A stretch of 64,000 nucleotides of DNA. Source: JAKACA01 sp049510975. GTDB lineage: Bacteria; Actinomycetota; Acidimicrobiia; Acidimicrobiales; Bog-793. The first letter of the stretch is position 1. Every line of letters begins with the position of its first letter. Below, one piece after another: positions 60,033 through 64,000 of the stretch. The stretch lies in contig JBEKYM010000025.1 in the NCBI GenBank assembly GCA_049510975.1, forward strand, positions 1 through 64,000, in the 5' to 3' direction. The notes below the pieces were generated by a model, which was not told the DNA's origin, made no database searches, and worked only from the letters and a program-made list of their open reading frames with translations. The position numbers and the translations under genes are program-made.

Positions 60033-60821
60033 ATGGAGATCGTCGAGGAGACAACCGAGCGCGGCGTCGTCGAGCGTCGTTTTGACCTGAACGTGGACGG
60101 TGAGATCGTCCCGGGCATTCACTGGCTGCCCGAAGGGGAGGTGGCTCCGCATCCCACGGTGCTCATCGGGCACGGTGGCAGCCAGCACAAGCGCGTGCCC
60201 AACGTGCTCGGTCTCGCCCGAACGCTGGTCCGCCACTGCGGGTACGGAGCCGTCGCCCTTGATGCGCCCGGCCACGGCGACCGTATGACCGAGGCGCAGC
60301 GCCAGGCGCGAGCCGAGTTGCTGACCTCCCGCCAGGAAGGCCGGCCGGTCCCCGCCAGCTTCGACCGGGCGCGAGCCCTCGACATGTTCGCCCCGAAGGC
60401 GGTGGCCGAATGGAAGGCCCTCCTCGATGATCTCGCCTCCAACGCCATGTGGGCTGCCGGACCGTACGGCTACTGGGGCGTGTCCATGGGTACCGCCTTC
60501 GGCGTGCCGCTGCTGGCGGTCGAGCCCCGCATCTCGGCGGCCGTACTCGGTCTCGGGGCGCTGCGCAGCGACGACGACGTGCGCCGGACACAGGCCGCCA
60601 GCATCACGATCCCGATCCTGTTCCTCTTCCAGTCCGACGACGAGCTCATGACCCGAGAGGGCGGGCTCGCCCTCTGGGACTCCTTCGGGTCGAGCGAGAA
60701 GACCCTTCACCTCAACCCCGGCCCGCACGTGGGCGTCCCGCTCTTCGAGCGCCAAGCCGCCGTGGCGTTCTTCCGGCGCCACTTCGAACCTGCCACCACG
60801 GAGGCGGCGCCGGCGACGTGA
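60033..60821 (+). CDS. Alpha/beta hydrolase, dienelactone-hydrolase-like
   Basis: The 262-residue protein has VLIGHGGSQHKR (oxyanion region), AVALDAPGHGDRM, the nucleophile elbow GVSMGT (Ser near 150), the acid in LFQSDDELMTREG and a His in NPGPHVGVP. It fits the alpha/beta-hydrolase group that includes dienelactone hydrolases and acyl-peptide esterases. AAGGTG lies upstream of the ATG; a TAAGGT box may also serve as -10. It ends 100 bases before the ATP-grasp operon, and it is not clear whether it belongs to it. Confidence 0.82.
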   Translation: MEIVEETTERGVVERRFDLNVDGEIVPGIHWLPEGEVAPHPTVLIGHGGSQHKRVPNVLGLARTLVRHCGYGAVALDAPGHGDRMTEAQRQARAELLTSRQEGRPVPASFDRARALDMFAPKAVAEWKALLDDLASNAMWAAGPYGYWGVSMGTAFGVPLLAVEPRISAAVLGLGALRSDDDVRRTQAASITIPILFLFQSDDELMTREGGLALWDSFGSSEKTLHLNPGPHVGVPLFERQAAVAFFRRHFEPATTEAAPAT

Positions 60822-60921
60822 TGCCAACGGCTGGCTGCTGCCCGGGTCCGGCGAGCGACATCACGGGCCGGATGCACGGCGGTAACCCGGGCGAAACATC
60901 CCGGTGCTAAGAGATCCCGAC

Positions 60922-62526
60922 GTGAACGACCTTTTCGAGGGCTACGAGCCCGGCGCCGCCTGGGACGAGATGTTCGACCGGGCCGGCAAGCCGCGCAAGC
61001 CCGCCTTCGGCCTCTACGAGGATCTCTGCGCCCTCTCGGTGAGCGACCTCGACGAGCGCAGCGCCGAGAGCGACCGGTCCTTCCGCGACCAAGGCATCAC
61101 GTTCGCCCTGTCGGGCGAGGAGCGCCCCTTTCCGCTCGATCCGATCCCCCGGCTCGTCATGGCGGACGAGTGGCGCACGGTCGAGCAGGGAGTCGCCCAG
61201 CGCGTGCGGGCCCTCGAGATGTTCCTCGCCGACGCCTACGGCGCCGGAGCCGTCTTTGCCGACGCCGTCGTCCCTCGCCACCTCATTGCGACGTCCCGGC
61301 ACTTCTGGCGTCACGCCTACGGTGTGGAGAGCCGAAACAACGTCCGTATCCACGTCGCCGGCATCGACCTCGTCAAAGACGCCCAGGGCCGGTTCTGCGT
61401 GCTCGAGGACAACGTCCGCATCCCTTCCGGCGTCTCCTATGTGATCGAGAACCGGCGCGCCATGGCGCGGATGTTCCCCGAGTCGCTCCTCAGCCACCGG
61501 GTGCAACCCGTCTCCGGCTATCCCGCCCAGCTGCTGTCCGCCCTGCAGGCATCTGCCCCCTGGGCGGCCGGCTCCGAGCCGACGGTGGTCGTCCTCACGC
61601 CGGGCGTCGCCAACTCGGCCTACTTCGAACACTCCTTCCTCGCTCGCCAGATGGGCGTCGAGCTCGTCGAAGGTCGCGACCTCGTCTGCCGGGACAACGC
61701 CGTCTACATGCGCACGACCGCCGGCCAGCAGCGCGTCGACGTGATCTACCGGCGGGTGGACGACGACTTCTTGGACCCGGTGCAGTTTCGTGCCGACTCG
61801 CTCCTCGGCTGCGCCGGTCTGTTGAACGCTGCCCGCGCCGGCAAGGTGACCATCGCCAACGCCATCGGCAACGGCATCGCCGACGACAAGCTCATGTACA
61901 CCTTCGTGCCGGAGATCATCGCCTACTACCTCGACGAGCGGCCCATCCTTCCCAACGTCCCCACGTATCGCCTCGAGGACCCCGATCAGCTGGAGCTCGT
62001 CATCGCCCGCATCGACGAGCTCGTCGTGAAGCCGGTGGACGGCTCGGGAGGCCACGGCCTCGTCGTCGGCCCGCAGGCGACCGACGAGCAACTCGCAGCG
62101 ACGGTGACGACGATCCGCCAGCGGCCCCGCGACTTCATCGCCCAGGAGCTCGTCGCGCTCTCCACCGTGCCGACCAAAGTCGGCGCCAGCGTGCAGCCGC
62201 GCCACGTCGACCTGCGGCCCTTTGCCATCAACGACGGCGAGCGCATCTGGGTTCTGCCCGGCGGTCTCACCCGCGTGGCGCTGCGGCAGGGAAGCGTCAT
62301 CGTCAACTCGAGCCAGGGCGGCGGTTCCAAGGACACCTGGGTGCTGGCGCACGGCGAGGTGGCCACGAGCGCCCTCGGCGAGGACGGCGAGGTGGCCGCC
62401 GGCTCCATGATCGCCGAGTTCCCGGCAGACTGGTCGGGTCAGGATCTCGGGCCACGTTTCGTCGACACCCGTCAGGTGCAGGTGCAGCAGCAACAGCAGG
62501 GCCACGGGAGGTGCCGCCCATGTTGA
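60922..62526 (+). CDS. Circularly permuted ATP-grasp type 2 protein
   Basis: This 534-residue protein is the COG2308 ATP-grasp: it starts VNDLFEGYEPG-AAWDEMFD, has RLVMADEWRTVEQGV, the ligand segment VLEDNVRIPSGVSYVIENR and the nucleotide-binding VKPVDGSGGHG, with DPVQFRADSLLG between. ATP-grasp proteins of this group are thought to make an amide bond to a peptide or small molecule together with the alpha-E and transglutaminase partners encoded next. The start may also be a GTG at 60904. A Gln-rich tail (VQVQQQQQ) ends the protein and overlaps the next start by seven bases. Confidence 0.9.
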   Translation: MNDLFEGYEPGAAWDEMFDRAGKPRKPAFGLYEDLCALSVSDLDERSAESDRSFRDQGITFALSGEERPFPLDPIPRLVMADEWRTVEQGVAQRVRALEMFLADAYGAGAVFADAVVPRHLIATSRHFWRHAYGVESRNNVRIHVAGIDLVKDAQGRFCVLEDNVRIPSGVSYVIENRRAMARMFPESLLSHRVQPVSGYPAQLLSALQASAPWAAGSEPTVVVLTPGVANSAYFEHSFLARQMGVELVEGRDLVCRDNAVYMRTTAGQQRVDVIYRRVDDDFLDPVQFRADSLLGCAGLLNAARAGKVTIANAIGNGIADDKLMYTFVPEIIAYYLDERPILPNVPTYRLEDPDQLELVIARIDELVVKPVDGSGGHGLVVGPQATDEQLAATVTTIRQRPRDFIAQELVALSTVPTKVGASVQPRHVDLRPFAINDGERIWVLPGGLTRVALRQGSVIVNSSQGGGSKDTWVLAHGEVATSALGEDGEVAAGSMIAEFPADWSGQDLGPRFVDTRQVQVQQQQQGHGRCRPC

Positions 62527-63494
62527 GCCGGATCGCCGAGTCGCTCTTCTGGGTGGGCCGCTACCTCGAGCGGGCCGACGACACCGCCCGCCTCCTCGAC
62601 GTCGAAACCCACCGCATGCTCGAAGGCGCCACCGCCAACGACCTCACGCTCTGCCGCTCGCTGCTGTCGATCATGGGCCTGCCGGCGCCGGCCGACACCG
62701 AGCTCAATTTCGATCAGGTCACCCAGTGGCTCGCCTTCGACGAGAGCCAGCCGAGCTCCATCGTGTCGTCGCTCGGCCAGGCCCGGGAGAACGCCCGCGG
62801 CGTCCGCGAGTCCATCCCCTCCGAGCTGTGGGAGTGCCTGAACGCCACCTACGTCACGCTCGGGCAGCGGACGGCCGGTGCCCGTGCGGGCGGGCCGCGT
62901 GCGTACTTCGGCTTCGCCCGTCACGTCCGCGAACGCATCGCCATGGCCGGCGGGATCACGGACGGGGCGATGAGCCGCGACGACGGGTGGAGGTTTCTTT
63001 CTCTCGGCAAGAGCATCGAACGGGTCGACATGACCGCCCGCCTCCTGAGCGTCCGGCTCAGTCAGCCGGATCGCCTGTCGGACTGGGTGACGACACTGCG
63101 GGCGTGTTCGGCCTACGAGGCGTTCCTACGGACCTACCGGGGGCGGGTGAGCGCCGCACGTGCAGTCGAGTTCCTCCTCCTCGATCGGCTCTGCCCGCGG
63201 AGTGCCTATTACGCCCTCGACTCGGCCACGAACTGCCTCGCCGAGATCAGCCGGCCGCGTGGGCAGCTCGGCCCGGCCGACGAAGCCGCCCGCATCCTCG
63301 GGCGAGCCCACGCCGTCCTCGAGTATCAGAACATCGGCGAGCTTGCCGACGACCTCCCGGGGCACCTCCTCGAGCTGCAGAAGACGTGCTCGGATGTCGG
63401 CGCCGCCATCGCCCAGCGCTACTTCCAGCGCGACAGCACGCTCGCCTGGCGGATCGAGGGCGACGTCGGCCGAGAATTGTCGATGCCGGCATGA
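62520..63494 (+). CDS. Alpha-E domain protein (DUF403)
   Basis: A 324-residue all-helical protein that begins MLSRIAESLFWVGRYLERAD, the invariant opening of the alpha-E family, and continues with LWECLNATYVTL and GWRFLSLGKSIERVDMTARL. Family members always travel with the circularly permuted ATP-grasp and a transglutaminase-like peptidase, as they do here, and are assumed to form one complex. The ATG overlaps the ATP-grasp stop and has GGGAGG upstream; the stop overlaps the next start (ATGA). Confidence 0.92.
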   Translation: MLSRIAESLFWVGRYLERADDTARLLDVETHRMLEGATANDLTLCRSLLSIMGLPAPADTELNFDQVTQWLAFDESQPSSIVSSLGQARENARGVRESIPSELWECLNATYVTLGQRTAGARAGGPRAYFGFARHVRERIAMAGGITDGAMSRDDGWRFLSLGKSIERVDMTARLLSVRLSQPDRLSDWVTTLRACSAYEAFLRTYRGRVSAARAVEFLLLDRLCPRSAYYALDSATNCLAEISRPRGQLGPADEAARILGRAHAVLEYQNIGELADDLPGHLLELQKTCSDVGAAIAQRYFQRDSTLAWRIEGDVGRELSMPA

Positions 63495-64000
63495 GCAGCC
63501 GACTCGCCATCTCGCACCTGTCGACGTACCGCTACAACGAGCCCGTCGTCGCCTCCTACAACGAAGTCCGGATGACACCGACGTCGAACGACCGCCAGAC
63601 ACTGCTCTCGAACGACCTCACCGTCTCGCCGGCGGCGCCTCTCTACCGCTATGTCGACTACTGGTCGACGGCCGTTCACGCCTTCGACGTACACGAGCCC
63701 CACACCGAGCTCACGATCACGGCCACCTCGCTCGTCGAGACGAATTCGCCGGCAACACCCGACGCGTCGGTGAGCTGGGCCGACGTACGGGACCCGCTCA
63801 TCCAGGACGCCTTCGCCGAGCTCCTGGTGAGCACCGTGTACTCGCCGCTCGAGTCCGAGCTGGGCGATGTCGCCGCCGAGGTCGCCGGCGCGAGCTCTCC
63901 GCTCGACGCCGTCATAGCGACGACCGAGTGGGTCCGTCAGACGCTTGCCTACGAACGGGGCGCCACGGCGGTGTCGACCTCCGCAATCGAGGCCTGGCGC
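63491..64000 (+). CDS. Transglutaminase-like protein, N-terminal part (runs off window)
   Basis: The first 170 codons are present. The sequence RLAISHLSTYRYNEPVVASY, then NEVRMTPTSNDRQ, is the standard N-terminal beta domain of bacterial transglutaminase-like proteins, in which the R-Y-x-Y-x-x-P-V motif precedes the papain-like domain. The catalytic Cys-His-Asp part lies beyond the window edge. It overlaps the alpha-E gene by four bases and completes the ATP-grasp/alpha-E/transglutaminase operon. The complete protein is expected to be near 280 residues. Confidence 0.88.
   Translation, partial: MSSRLAISHLSTYRYNEPVVASYNEVRMTPTSNDRQTLLSNDLTVSPAAPLYRYVDYWSTAVHAFDVHEPHTELTITATSLVETNSPATPDASVSWADVRDPLIQDAFAELLVSTVYSPLESELGDVAAEVAGASSPLDAVIATTEWVRQTLAYERGATAVSTSAIEAWR

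Noticed and set aside
60907..62505. Minus-strand frame of 532 codons opposite the ATP-grasp gene
   Set aside because: The plus strand carries the full COG2308 motif set; the antisense frame has no recognisable domain.

Overview
The window is 64 kb of high-GC (about 65-70%), densely coded bacterial DNA with many ATGA/GTGA gene overlaps, frequent GTG starts, several apparently leaderless genes (a TANNNT box six bases before the start codon) and many secreted repeat or Ig-like proteins. Together with a SigC-type ECF sigma factor, a DUF5134 protein and a VapBC45-type toxin-antitoxin pair, this points to an actinomycete, probably an uncultivated or little-studied member of Acidimicrobiia. The assignment is an inference from gene content; no rRNA is present.

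Region 1 (1-4.2 kb) is accessory: a truncated membrane-anchored hypothetical protein, a VapBC45-like module, then a tRNA 3'-end scar followed by the start of a truncated tyrosine integrase, an NTF2-like protein and a small secreted protein. Region 2 (4.2-15 kb) is a metal island. It holds a NiCoT transporter behind a cobalamin riboswitch, an ArsR regulator with a perfect palindrome between the two, a CopA-type ATPase, two related polytopic membrane proteins (one fused to a SCO1 copper-chaperone domain), a DUF5134 protein, a SigC-type sigma factor, a lipoprotein and a zinc-finger anti-sigma-like protein. Two promoters of this island share the same -35/-10 pair at the same 17-base spacing, which suggests a small copper/oxidase regulon driven by the resident sigma factor.

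Region 3 (15-34.3 kb) is mixed: VOC proteins, a second ECF sigma factor, a 14-repeat secreted protein, two DHA2 exporters, hydrolases, a tandem GNAT, a DksA-type zinc-finger protein translationally coupled to a 2OG-Fe(II) oxygenase, two secreted proteins and a cytochrome P450. Region 4 (34.4-48.4 kb) contains a giant secreted protein of about 2,320 residues (kelch-like, PLxSI pentapeptide array, C25/gingipain-like peptidase, Ig-like domains) that carries a frameshift in a G4 run. It overlaps a cyclase-homology/AAA/TPR signalling protein of 1,333 residues, which is followed on the other strand by a membrane protein and a cyclic-nucleotide-binding protein.

Region 5 (48.5-60.8 kb) has a YceH homologue and a catabolic-looking group: an HSL-type esterase, three amidohydrolase-superfamily enzymes, a Baeyer-Villiger-type monooxygenase and a dienelactone-hydrolase-like protein, with a secreted protein of four neocarzinostatin-like domains and a Tat-exported DyP-like protein interspersed. 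Region 6 (60.9 kb to the end) is the conserved circularly permuted ATP-grasp, alpha-E and transglutaminase operon; its third gene runs off the window.
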